Origin: Clostridiales bacterium
GTDB taxonomy: Bacteria > Bacillota > Clostridia > Lachnospirales > WQUN01
Direction: 5' to 3'
Assembly (NCBI GenBank): GCA_031269415.1
Contig: JAISZF010000238.1
Location: 1-9,814 of the forward strand
Length of the DNA: 9,814 nt
Position 1 is the stretch's first letter, and every line of letters begins with the position of its first letter. Shown here one piece after another: positions 1 to 6,001 of this stretch. Under the pieces are notes generated by a model. It had not been told where the DNA came from. It did no database searches and was given only the letters and a program-made list of their open reading frames with translations. The translations under genes and the position numbers were made by a program.

Positions 1-1
1 T

Positions 2-301
2 AATGATACGGGCAGAATAGCTTTTCAGACAAAAGGCACTAACAGTCAAACTGTAGATAACGCGGCTGTATATGAAGAACAGCTTGTGGGCCGCGTTATA
101 TTCCATATACCTAGGCTGGGAGATATTATCACATTCATCCCGGATCTGATTACGAATCCGAATAATCTGCTTTGGGTAATTCTGGTATTTATAAGCTTAA
201 TCGTATTCTCATTTTCATTGCGAGGGCTGTTTTCGAGTTTTAAGGAGGAAAGCGACATGCGGAAAAAATCACTGAAAAAGAAAAAAAGGAGATCTACATA
301 G
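2..301 (+). CDS. Signal peptidase I, SipW/archaeal (S26B) type, C-terminal part (5' end outside window)
   Basis: The frame is open from base 2 to a TAG at 299-301, giving the last 99 residues of a protein that begins upstream. The fragment has the C-terminal block of SipW-like signal peptidases: FQTKGTNSQTVDNAAV, then QLVGRVIFHIPRLGDI, which corresponds to the TKGD-N-x-D...GKV-F-IP-LG signature of that family. One membrane helix follows (NLLWVILVFISLIVFSFSL), then a strongly basic tail (MRKKSLKKKKRRST) that should lie in the cytoplasm. The enzyme would cleave signal peptides at the outer face of the membrane. The catalytic Ser and His/Lys region is upstream and cannot be checked. The sortase gene starts 1 nt after the stop, so the two are probably co-transcribed. 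In other Firmicutes SipW-type peptidases often process a few dedicated surface proteins; that role here is inference. Confidence 0.82.
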   Translation, partial: NDTGRIAFQTKGTNSQTVDNAAVYEEQLVGRVIFHIPRLGDIITFIPDLITNPNNLLWVILVFISLIVFSFSLRGLFSSFKEESDMRKKSLKKKKRRST

Positions 302-302
302 G

Positions 303-1061
303 ATGCGCGCGTTTGCCTTCCGAGGGCTTTTAGTCATAATTGTGGCGGCAGCGGCCGTATGCGTGTATCAGCTGTTAGCTATCCGCGACAATTATGTTCA
401 CGCCGATGAGATAGACAATCTGCTCGCGCCATATGCCCCTCCTATCGAGACGGCGAATCGGAAACCGTGGGAGGAACCTCATCTGAACAATCAGAGCGCG
501 CCAAATCCATTTGTCGTGAGCCTGAAAAGAGATTTTAACGAAGATGTGACAGCTTGGATTCGCGTACCGAATTCACGCATAGATTATCCCGTTGTGCACG
601 GAGCGGATAACAGTTATTATTTGAACCATGATATTCAGAAACAGAAAGCCGTTGGGGGCAGCCTCTTTGTAGACAGCCGGAACAGTAAGGGGTTTGCGGA
701 TTTTAATACGATAATCTATGGGCACAACATGAAAGACGGCTCTATGTTCAGCGACTTGCGGAATTTCAGCGATTTTGGGTATTTTTCCAATAACGCGCTC
801 GCCTCTCTCTATTTGTCCGAAACTACATATGACCTTGAAATCTTTGCGTATATTGAGATAAAGGAGAGCGACAGCGTCATTTACAGCCGCGTGTCAGCCG
901 CCGATCCGGAGGAGTTTATCGAATATGTCAGGTCAAAGGCTTCGCGATACAGGGATATAAGCCTCGCGGAGAATGATAAGATTGTAACGCTTTCAACCTG
1001 TACCAATGATCTCGCCGACGCCAGAATTGTTGTGCTTGCCAGGCTTAAGCCCGTTGTCTGA
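303..1061 (+). CDS. Class B sortase
   Basis: 252 residues, the usual length for a class B sortase. An N-terminal membrane anchor (about residues 7-27) is followed by a linker and the sortase fold from about residue 78 (FNEDVTAWIRVPNSRIDYPVV, here split from the anchor by a Pro/Asn-rich stretch). The catalytic triad is visible: His141 in IIYGHNM, Cys233 in TLSTCTND and Arg241 in DARIVVLARL. Class B sortases are extracellular transpeptidases that cut a C-terminal sorting motif and attach the protein to peptidoglycan or to another subunit. The ATG lies 1 nt after the signal peptidase stop, with AGGAGA at 287-292 as ribosome binding site, so translation is probably coupled. No sorting-signal protein is seen in the window; the substrate is likely encoded upstream. 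Family assignment is firm, but the exact role (SrtB-like haem-protein anchoring, pilus assembly or other) is unknown. Confidence 0.93.
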   Translation: MRAFAFRGLLVIIVAAAAVCVYQLLAIRDNYVHADEIDNLLAPYAPPIETANRKPWEEPHLNNQSAPNPFVVSLKRDFNEDVTAWIRVPNSRIDYPVVHGADNSYYLNHDIQKQKAVGGSLFVDSRNSKGFADFNTIIYGHNMKDGSMFSDLRNFSDFGYFSNNALASLYLSETTYDLEIFAYIEIKESDSVIYSRVSAADPEEFIEYVRSKASRYRDISLAENDKIVTLSTCTNDLADARIVVLARLKPVV

Positions 1062-1064
1062 CTC

Positions 1065-1093
1065 TTGAGTTTGGCTCCGGTCAATGGTATACT
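1065..1093 (+). promoter_or_regulatory. Candidate SigA promoter for the transglutaminase gene
   Basis: TTGAGT (1065-1070) and TATACT (1088-1093) are separated by exactly 17 bases. They match the -35 and -10 consensus at 4/6 and 5/6 positions. The pair lies just after the sortase stop and about 20 bases before the start codon at 1113, so transcription would begin near 1100, close to or inside the G-rich ribosome binding site. That very short leader is a reason for caution. Read-through from the sortase gene is equally possible. Confidence 0.45.
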
Positions 1094-1112
1094 TTGAAAA
1101 GGGGGGAGAGGT

Positions 1113-2546
1113 ATGCCACGCGGTAAGATCACAGCTTTCTTTGTCAGTCTGGTTTTGATATCTTTGCTGTCTGTCCACAGTTATGCCGCCGATGAGATCT
1201 ATGTGCTGATGAACGGTGAGCCTATTGTATTTGACGTTCAGCCGCAAAACATTGACGGTCGGGTATTGGTGCCGTTCCGCGCTGTGGGCGAGGCTATCGG
1301 CGCGAAGGTCGAATGGAGCGAGGATACGCAAAGCGTTTGGATGTACAGCGGCGGGCAGTATATCGGTCTGACGATCGGGGAAAAAACCATCCGCATCGGG
1401 AAAATGGGCGGACCTGAAATACCGGTTGTACTGGATGTGGCCCCGCTGATCATTGACGGACGAACACTCGTGCCTGTGAGGGCTGTTTCGGAGGGCTTGC
1501 GGTGCGACGTGCAGTGGGACTCGGACTCTAAGACGGTTCTAATCACTTCCAATCAATACGGCGCGCGGACTGTTGAGTCTAAAGAGGAACTCTTGGCCGT
1601 TATTGAAGAGAATATTACTGAGCAGAGAAGCAACTTCAGCGTAGATACCATAAATTTGACTGACGAGACAATAGGCTTGAATATCTGCGACTATTTTCTT
1701 AACGTACAGGAAGCCGGCACCAAATGGTGGAACTATACGGCGGCGGGGCAGAAATATACATACATTCAATATGAGATTAAATACTCCATGTACGCCAATG
1801 TAGGCAAAGCCATTAAAACAGGTGAAACCCGAGGGCTCACACAGAAAGAGCTGGAGATATATCAAAGGGTTAACCAAATTGTGTCGGAATATGTGACGCC
1901 GGATATGTCCGAATATGAAAAGGAATTGGTTCTGCACGACTATCTGGTTCTCAATACCGTTTATGACACGTCCCAGCCCGACGAGATCCCATGGGATTCA
2001 CATACGCCGTACGGGGCCTTGATTAAAGGGCTGGCTGTGTGCAACGGCTACAGCGACAGCTTCAAATTGCTGATGGACGCCGCGGGTATCGAATGCGAAA
2101 TTGTTTACGGCGAGGCCGGCGCTGACGGCGAAATAGTGAAACACGCTTGGAACCGCGTTAAGATTGACGGCGATTATTATCTGGTGGACGTTACGTGGGA
2201 CGACGCCTTTCCGGATATGCCCGAGGTTGTCATATATGACTATTTTAACCTGACGGACGAAATGATGAGCGTGGATCACATCCCTTACGCTATCGAGCGT
2301 GAAAGCGTGTCGGATAGATACAATTATTTTGTATATAATGATCTGCTGATATCCGATCAGAGCGCTGTAAACCGGATCGTCAGATCTGGGCTGCAGCGCG
2401 GCGACAAAACCATCTTTTTACGCGGCGTGAATTTCGATATCAGCAGGATAAGCTTTGAGGCGTTCGGCGAATATCTGAAGACCAACGCCGAGCTTAAGTA
2501 CAGCGTTAACCCTAGGTTAAATATTATGAGGATCATTCTGATGTAG
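1113..2546 (+). CDS. Secreted stalk-domain (copper amine oxidase N-like) and transglutaminase-like protein
   Basis: 477 residues. A signal peptide (residues 1-25, ending near SYA-ADE) marks it as exported. Residues 30-146 form a copper amine oxidase N-terminal-like (stalk) domain with its typical repeated pattern: NIDGRVLVPFRAVGEAIGA, later IIDGRTLVPVRAVSEGL. In Clostridia this domain is common on secreted surface proteins and is not an oxidase. After a middle region (about 150-265), residues 268-365 form a transglutaminase-like cysteine protease fold, with Cys310 (GLAVCNGYSDSF), His344 (KHAWNRVKI) and Asp359 (YYLVDVTWDD) as the triad. The last 80 residues or so are not recognised. Such proteins may cut or cross-link surface proteins or peptidoglycan; the substrate is unknown. 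The ATG at 1113 is preceded by GGGGGGAGAGG. It lies 51 nt after the sortase gene and 57 nt before spoIIP. No terminator follows it. Confidence 0.88.
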   Translation: MPRGKITAFFVSLVLISLLSVHSYAADEIYVLMNGEPIVFDVQPQNIDGRVLVPFRAVGEAIGAKVEWSEDTQSVWMYSGGQYIGLTIGEKTIRIGKMGGPEIPVVLDVAPLIIDGRTLVPVRAVSEGLRCDVQWDSDSKTVLITSNQYGARTVESKEELLAVIEENITEQRSNFSVDTINLTDETIGLNICDYFLNVQEAGTKWWNYTAAGQKYTYIQYEIKYSMYANVGKAIKTGETRGLTQKELEIYQRVNQIVSEYVTPDMSEYEKELVLHDYLVLNTVYDTSQPDEIPWDSHTPYGALIKGLAVCNGYSDSFKLLMDAAGIECEIVYGEAGADGEIVKHAWNRVKIDGDYYLVDVTWDDAFPDMPEVVIYDYFNLTDEMMSVDHIPYAIERESVSDRYNYFVYNDLLISDQSAVNRIVRSGLQRGDKTIFLRGVNFDISRISFEAFGEYLKTNAELKYSVNPRLNIMRIILM

Positions 2547-2574
2547 CATAAATTAGTCGCTCCTCGCATATAAT
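2546..2574 (+). promoter_or_regulatory. Candidate SigE (mother-cell sporulation) promoter of spoIIP
   Basis: GCATAAA (2546-2552), 14 bases, then CATATAAT (2567-2574). The B. subtilis SigE consensus, from general knowledge, is KMATATT, 14-15 bases, CATACAMT. The match is 5/7 at -35 and 7/8 at -10 with correct spacing. The site lies in the 57-nt gap before spoIIP, about 30 bases from its start codon. spoIIP belongs to the SigE regulon in B. subtilis, so site and gene agree. The -10 also contains TATAAT, but at 17 bases upstream there is only GCATAA, so a SigA reading is weaker. Confidence 0.55.
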
Positions 2575-2603
2575 TTTCCAACTGTATTCAGGGGGGCGCG
2601 CGT

Positions 2604-3734
2604 ATGAGAAAGCGTTACAAAAGGGGCGGGAAGGTCAAAAAAACGGCGGCGGTTCAAGGCATTGCCGCGTGTTTGACTTTCGTGTTCCTGTTTTATTTAT
2701 GCAGCGGGAAGATAGACGCTTCGACGTTTTTTTTGAATGAGTCTTTGCCGGGCTTTTCCGTGCTGTTCGGGACAGATAAAGCCATGTATAAGTTTGCTGA
2801 CGGGGTGAATGATATGCCGGAAGCCCAGTCCGCGAATCGCCCGCAAGAAGATTCGTCTCTCATTTATGTGTCCGATTTGGTAGGCGTCAACGACGTTGAC
2901 CTGCAGCCGGAAACAGACCCTGAGGTCGCTCCCTCGGTAAAACGGGAAGCCATTGTTATAGAGGACGCGGACAAATTGCACGATCTGGCGTATCTGAAGT
3001 CGCATTTTTATACGGTGGACAGGAAAACCGAACTGACCAGCGCGGACTTTGACGCGGACGCCATGCTGAACGCGAACCTAAGTTTAGATATGTCTGTGCC
3101 GGGGCCTAAAGTGCTGATTTTTCATACCCATTCGGGGGAGATGTACGTGGATAGCGATCCGGGCAACATGATGGACGGAGTAGTGGGCGTCGGGGAGAAA
3201 CTGGCTGAAATCCTTACCAATGTATATGGCATAGAATCTCTGCACCATATCGGCCAGTATGATTTCGTGAACGGCAAACACGAATTGAATGGCGCTTATG
3301 AACGTATGGAGCCGGAAGTGGAACAGATTATACGCGACAACCCTTCGCTGGAGGTCGCTATAGACATACACCGCGACGGCTTGGTGGATGAAACAAAAAA
3401 ACTGGTGACCAGCATAAACGGAGTGCCGACCGCGCAGGTCATGTTCTTCAACGGGCTGTGCCTGGTGAATAAATCAGGCCAATTAGTGCCGTACAGCCTG
3501 CAGAATCCATATAAAGAGACAAACCTGGCCTTGAGTTTTAAGGCGCAGCTTACGGCTAACAGCCTTTATCCCGATTTCACAAGAAAGATATATCTGAACG
3601 CGTATCGGTACAGCCTGAACATGCTGCCGAAATCCATGCTTATTGAGGTAGGGGCACAGACCAACACGAAAGCGGAGGCGTTTAACGCAATGGGTCCGCT
3701 GGCGGCGATTCTGTCGCTGGTTCTCACTAATTAA
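2604..3734 (+). CDS. spoIIP: Stage II sporulation protein P, engulfment peptidoglycan hydrolase
   Basis: 376 residues, close to known SpoIIP proteins (about 340-400). A basic N-terminus and one membrane anchor (about residues 14-33) lead to a variable linker (60-160) and the SpoIIP catalytic domain from about residue 165. Likely zinc or catalytic residues are visible: His174, His176 and Glu179 in LIFHTHSGEMY, His256 in VAIDIHRDG, and Glu348 in SMLIEVG. SpoIIP is a cell-wall amidase/endopeptidase that works with SpoIID and SpoIIM at the septal membrane to drive engulfment of the forespore. This gene is the main evidence that the organism forms endospores. The ATG at 2604 follows an AGGGGGG run. 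spoIID and spoIIM are not in the window, and neither is gpr, its neighbour in B. subtilis. A strong terminator directly follows, so this is the end of a transcription unit. Confidence 0.93.
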   Translation: MRKRYKRGGKVKKTAAVQGIAACLTFVFLFYLCSGKIDASTFFLNESLPGFSVLFGTDKAMYKFADGVNDMPEAQSANRPQEDSSLIYVSDLVGVNDVDLQPETDPEVAPSVKREAIVIEDADKLHDLAYLKSHFYTVDRKTELTSADFDADAMLNANLSLDMSVPGPKVLIFHTHSGEMYVDSDPGNMMDGVVGVGEKLAEILTNVYGIESLHHIGQYDFVNGKHELNGAYERMEPEVEQIIRDNPSLEVAIDIHRDGLVDETKKLVTSINGVPTAQVMFFNGLCLVNKSGQLVPYSLQNPYKETNLALSFKAQLTANSLYPDFTRKIYLNAYRYSLNMLPKSMLIEVGAQTNTKAEAFNAMGPLAAILSLVLTN

Positions 3735-3754
3735 ACGCCCGCTTGGAGTTGAAG

Positions 3755-3792
3755 ACATTAACCCCCAGCTATGCTGAGGGGTTAATGTTTTT
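3755..3792 (+). terminator. Rho-independent terminator after spoIIP
   Basis: An 11-bp perfect stem (ACATTAACCCC 3755-3765 with GGGGTTAATGT 3778-3788) continues after a single bulged A (3777) into a further 4-bp stem (CAGC/GCTG) with a TAT loop. A TTTTT run (3788-3792) follows. There is no T-run on the other strand, so it acts mainly on + strand transcripts. It starts 20 bases after the spoIIP stop. Confidence 0.88.
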
Positions 3793-3969
3793 AATAATGC
3801 CGCGAATTAAGGCGCCCACGGAAATGAACTCAATTCTGTCCGGGAATATCTTCACAAGGATACTTTCAGGCAAATCAAGAAAATACGCGGCGTAATACCG
3901 CGTGTCCGCGCCGCGCTCTATTATATCAAACACACCAGAGTTTGGAAAGAGCCGAATGCTGAAAGCGTC
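3769..3969 (-). pseudogene. Unidentified coding remnant, weak resemblance to AlbA_2/HATPase_c_4 ATP-binding proteins
   Basis: On the - strand a frame reads from 3969 to a TAG at 3769-3771 inside the terminator stem. It has protein-like composition and the same codon habits as nearby genes. There is no ATG and no ribosome binding site; a GTG occurs at 3931-3933 without a Shine-Dalgarno. The best clue is ILVKIFPDRIEFISVGALI (3805-3861), which resembles the IxIxIFpDRIEfxSxGGL strand motif in the C-terminal GHKL-like domain of AlbA_2 (Schlafen-like) ATP-binding proteins or regulators. The residues before it (IRLFPNSGVFDIIERGADT) do not fit that family clearly. I read it as a fragment, about 66 codons, of a lost gene. 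It begins where the lipoate-ligase remnant ends, in a different frame. The family call is tentative. Confidence 0.35.
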
Positions 3970-4414
3970 AGTAATCCAGCAACCGGTAAATGTCCGTGGA
4001 TGTAATTCCGTTCATGTAACTTTCTATGTCGATCTTCTCCAGTACTTTCAGCAGACCTGGCCCCATGGGAAGGCCGACTATAGCCCTCTCCAGTTCGCAA
4101 AGCTCTCCATTTCCAAAGAAATCGCCGAAAAAGCGGACGGTTCTGACACGGTTTTGTTCTATTGTGAGAAAAACTTCCACCATACCGGCTGGGAACTTCA
4201 TTTCTTTTTTTATCTCATACGCGGGGGAAAAACCATAATTCCATTCCCATGACGCGTATTTTTCATCCCGAAGGAGCTTTACATCGGCCATTTGGGCGTC
4301 CGTCAAATTAATCGGAACCAATTCGCCGGATTGGAAGATATAGCGTTTAAGCAGGATTTTAAAGTCTTCCATCGTGATAGGCTCAGGCGCGTTGGCATTG
4401 ATGGTGTTTACCAC
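3968..4414 (-). pseudogene. lplA: Lipoate-protein ligase remnant: C-terminal accessory domain only
   Basis: 148 codons on the - strand with a GTG as first possible start. The sequence matches the C-terminal part of LplA-type ligases: KYASWEWNYGFSPAY (residues 52-66), a strand-rich stretch ending in VRFFGDFFGNGEL (93-105), and MNGITSTDIYRLL (134-146). LplA attaches lipoate to 2-oxoacid dehydrogenase E2 subunits and to GcvH. The N-terminal catalytic domain of about 200 residues, with the lipoate/ATP-binding sites, is missing. The frame runs on upstream only to a stop at 4520-4522 through sequence unlike LplA, and pyrH begins at 4710, so there is no room for it. No ribosome binding site precedes the GTG, or the ATG at residue 15. 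The conserved part has no internal stop, so the truncation may be recent. A free-standing accessory subunit, as in Thermoplasma LplB, is possible but less likely. Confidence 0.72.
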
Positions 4415-4416
4415 CG

Positions 4417-4441
4417 AAGGCCGCTTCCCAAAGCGGCTTTT
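4417..4441 (+). terminator. Terminator-like hairpin at the lplA breakpoint
   Basis: GCCGCTT (4420-4426) and AAGCGGC (4431-4437) form a perfect 7-bp stem with a CCCA loop. Flanking AAG/TTT can extend it, and TTTT (4438-4441) follows on the + strand. The - strand side lacks a T-run. No + strand gene ends here today, so it may be left over from a lost gene, or it may protect the pyrH promoter from upstream transcription. Confidence 0.5.
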
Positions 4442-4504
4442 CTCATGCCCAAAACGCCAAAATACCCGAAAATCAACCGAGATTGATCCGTCCGGGAAGT
4501 TTTT

Positions 4505-4559
4505 GTTTTTTAATTCAACTCATCGCACGACTTGCCAAGCCTTGAATTTTATAAAAAAC
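4505..4559. repeat. Interrupted inverted repeat in front of the pyrH promoter
   Basis: GTTTTTT-AATTCAA (4505-4518) is the reverse complement of TTGAATT (4542-4548) plus AAAAAAC (4553-4559). TTAT is inserted between the two right halves, and a 23-nt spacer separates the arms. It ends 3 bases before the TTGACA at 4563. It could be an operator-like site, an A/T-rich promoter upstream element or a scar; low base complexity makes chance plausible. Confidence 0.35.
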
Positions 4560-4562
4560 ACC

Positions 4563-4592
4563 TTGACAGAACGGCTATTTTAATACCATTAT
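4563..4592 (+). promoter_or_regulatory. Candidate SigA promoter of the pyrH operon
   Basis: A perfect TTGACA (4563-4568) is followed after 18 bases by CATTAT (4587-4592, 4/6). A/T-rich DNA just upstream could serve as an UP element. It would give a leader of about 110 nt before pyrH. This is the only well-formed -35 found between the spoIIP terminator and pyrH. Confidence 0.5.
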
Positions 4593-4709
4593 GGATAATA
4601 CAGTCAGTTCAAACATCAAACCCTTCGGAGCCGCTAAAAAAATAAAGTGGAAATTTTTATCTGCGTATGTTAGATTATAATTACTAAGAGAGCGTATGCG
4701 GGGGATGAT

Positions 4710-5441
4710 ATGCTAAAAAGGGCAGTTATTAAGATCAGCGGTGAAGCGCTGTCCGGAAATGGCGAGGCGTTCGACGACGTCGTCATAGACGATATCGCTA
4801 GGCAGCTCAAAGAATTGGCCGGTGTGGAAATATCGCTTGTTGTCGGGGGAGGCAATTTTTGGCGCGGAAGAACCGGTAAATCGTTTCTGAACCGGGCGCG
4901 TTCCGATCAAATCGGTATGCTGGGCACGGTAATGAACGGTTTGTACCTTTCGGAGCGGTTTAGAACCTTCGGCCTTAAATCCATGGTTATGACCCCGTTT
5001 CAGGTGGGTGTGTTTACATGGGTCTTCTCTAAAGACGCGGCGCTGGACGCCATGAATCGGGGAGAGATCGTGATAAACGCCGGAGGCACCGGTCATCCGT
5101 ATTTCTCGACCGACACAATAGCGGCGCTGCGCGCCGCCGAGCTTGAAGCCGATTGCGTATTCTACGCGAAGAATATTGACGGCGTGTATACCGCGGATCC
5201 GCGTAAATCGCCGGAAGCTAAAAAGATCCGCCGGATCACTTATCAAAGGATCATCGAGGAATGTCTTCAGGCCGTGGATATAGCCGCCATGAACATTTCA
5301 CTGGAGGCCGGAACCGATTCGTTTGTATTCGGCCTGAATGAAACCGACAGTATCATACGCGCCTGTCAGTCCGCCGCAGGTGAGCCAACCGTGTCGGGCA
5401 CTAAAATATCCGTATCCTGTGAGGAGGAGTATTATGTCTAA
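4710..5441 (+). CDS. pyrH: UMP kinase
   Basis: 243 residues, typical for bacterial UMP kinase of the amino-acid-kinase fold. It phosphorylates UMP to UDP with ATP in the cytoplasm, the step feeding all pyrimidine nucleotides. Visible motifs: KISGEAL (8-14), VVGGGNFWRG (44-53), RSDQIGMLGTVMNGL (64-78), AGGTGHPYFSTDT (124-136), AKNIDGVYTADP (153-164) and VDIAAM (189-194). His129 stands where many PyrH proteins have Asn (GTGNP). The C-terminus (SGTKISVSCEEEYYV) runs slightly past the usual end. The ATG at 4710 follows GGGGGAT; other in-frame or nearby ATGs upstream (4696, 4705) have poorer spacing. The stop overlaps the frr start by 8 nt. It is the first gene of a housekeeping operon, without rpsB and tsf before it. 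Confidence 0.95.
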   Translation: MLKRAVIKISGEALSGNGEAFDDVVIDDIARQLKELAGVEISLVVGGGNFWRGRTGKSFLNRARSDQIGMLGTVMNGLYLSERFRTFGLKSMVMTPFQVGVFTWVFSKDAALDAMNRGEIVINAGGTGHPYFSTDTIAALRAAELEADCVFYAKNIDGVYTADPRKSPEAKKIRRITYQRIIEECLQAVDIAAMNISLEAGTDSFVFGLNETDSIIRACQSAAGEPTVSGTKISVSCEEEYYV

Positions 5442-5988
5442 CCACGCGAAACCCTATGAGGAAAAGATGAAGAAGTCTGTGGAGAGTTTTGAAACCGAGC
5501 TGAATACCGTCCGAGTCGGCCGCGCCAACCCACACGTGTTAGACAAGCTGACCGTAAACTACTTCGGCGCGGAAACGCCTTTAAACCAGGTGGGCAACAT
5601 CAGCGTACCCGAAGCGCGCATGCTGGTGATTCAGCCTTGGGACGCCAGCCTTCTGAAACAGATTGAAAAGGCGATTCAGGCGTCTGATTTGGGTATAAAC
5701 CCTACCAATGACGGCAAGTTGATAAGGCTTGTATTTCCGGAGTTGACACAGGAACGCCGCAAGTCGCTGGCTAAAGAGGTCAAGAAAAAAAGCGAGGACT
5801 TTAAAGTCGCGGTGCGCAATGTCCGCCGTGACGGTATGGAAGCCTTTAAGAAGATGGAAAAGAAGGGCGAACTGACAGAGGACGAACTGGATACGGCGGA
5901 AGAAGAATTACAGAAGCTGACGGATAAATATACAGCCGAGATAGATAAGCGTTTCGAGGCGAAGAACAAGGATATTCTGTCGATATAA
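5434..5988 (+). CDS. frr: Ribosome recycling factor
   Basis: 184 residues, the standard length (about 185). The factor splits post-termination ribosomes together with EF-G. Matching motifs are ELNTVRVGRANPHVLDKL (22-39), the domain II stretch NYFGAETPLNQVGNISVPE (42-60), QPWD (67-70), IRLVFPELTQERR (97-109) and AVRNVRRDG (126-134). The charged helical end (140-175) belongs to the three-helix bundle. The frame is open further upstream to 5338, but the ATG at 5434 gives the conserved family start and has GAGGAGGAG (5421-5429) at good distance. It overlaps the end of pyrH by 8 nt (ATGTCTAA), which points to translational coupling. pyrH-frr is one of the most conserved gene pairs in bacteria. Confidence 0.97.
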   Translation: MSNHAKPYEEKMKKSVESFETELNTVRVGRANPHVLDKLTVNYFGAETPLNQVGNISVPEARMLVIQPWDASLLKQIEKAIQASDLGINPTNDGKLIRLVFPELTQERRKSLAKEVKKKSEDFKVAVRNVRRDGMEAFKKMEKKGELTEDELDTAEEELQKLTDKYTAEIDKRFEAKNKDILSI

Positions 5989-6001
5989 CTAAAGTTTGCG
6001 C

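Larger units (their letters stand above)
4442..4709. other. AT-rich intergenic stretch upstream of pyrH
   Basis: No convincing gene lies on either strand between the lplA breakpoint hairpin and pyrH. The stretch holds an interrupted AT-rich inverted repeat (4505-4559), a candidate SigA promoter (4563-4592) and a leader of about 110 nt. The leader contains AT-rich patches including a TATAAT at 4676-4681 without a matching -35. I see no riboswitch-like or attenuator-like fold in it. Confidence 0.6.

Noticed and set aside
2506..2520. TTAACC-CTA-GGTTAA palindrome as a terminator of the transglutaminase gene
   Set aside because: It lies within the coding sequence before the stop, the stem is short and AT-rich, and no T-run follows.
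3902..4583. Several open + strand frames (3902-4252, 4026-4238, 4292-4486, 4374-4583)
   Set aside because: They lie opposite or beside the lplA remnant, lack good ribosome binding sites and show no recognisable protein pattern, whereas the - strand frame matches a known domain.
4676..4681. TATAAT near the pyrH start as a second promoter
   Set aside because: No reasonable -35 at 16-18 bases upstream and no TG extension, in AT-rich DNA where such hexamers are frequent.
4713..5246. Long - strand open frame opposite pyrH
   Set aside because: Antisense shadow of a well-supported UMP kinase gene; the translation looks like no family.
5338..5433. Upstream extension of frr
   Set aside because: The frame is open but overlaps pyrH deeply; the ATG at 5434 has a strong GAGGAGGAG site and gives the standard RRF N-terminus.
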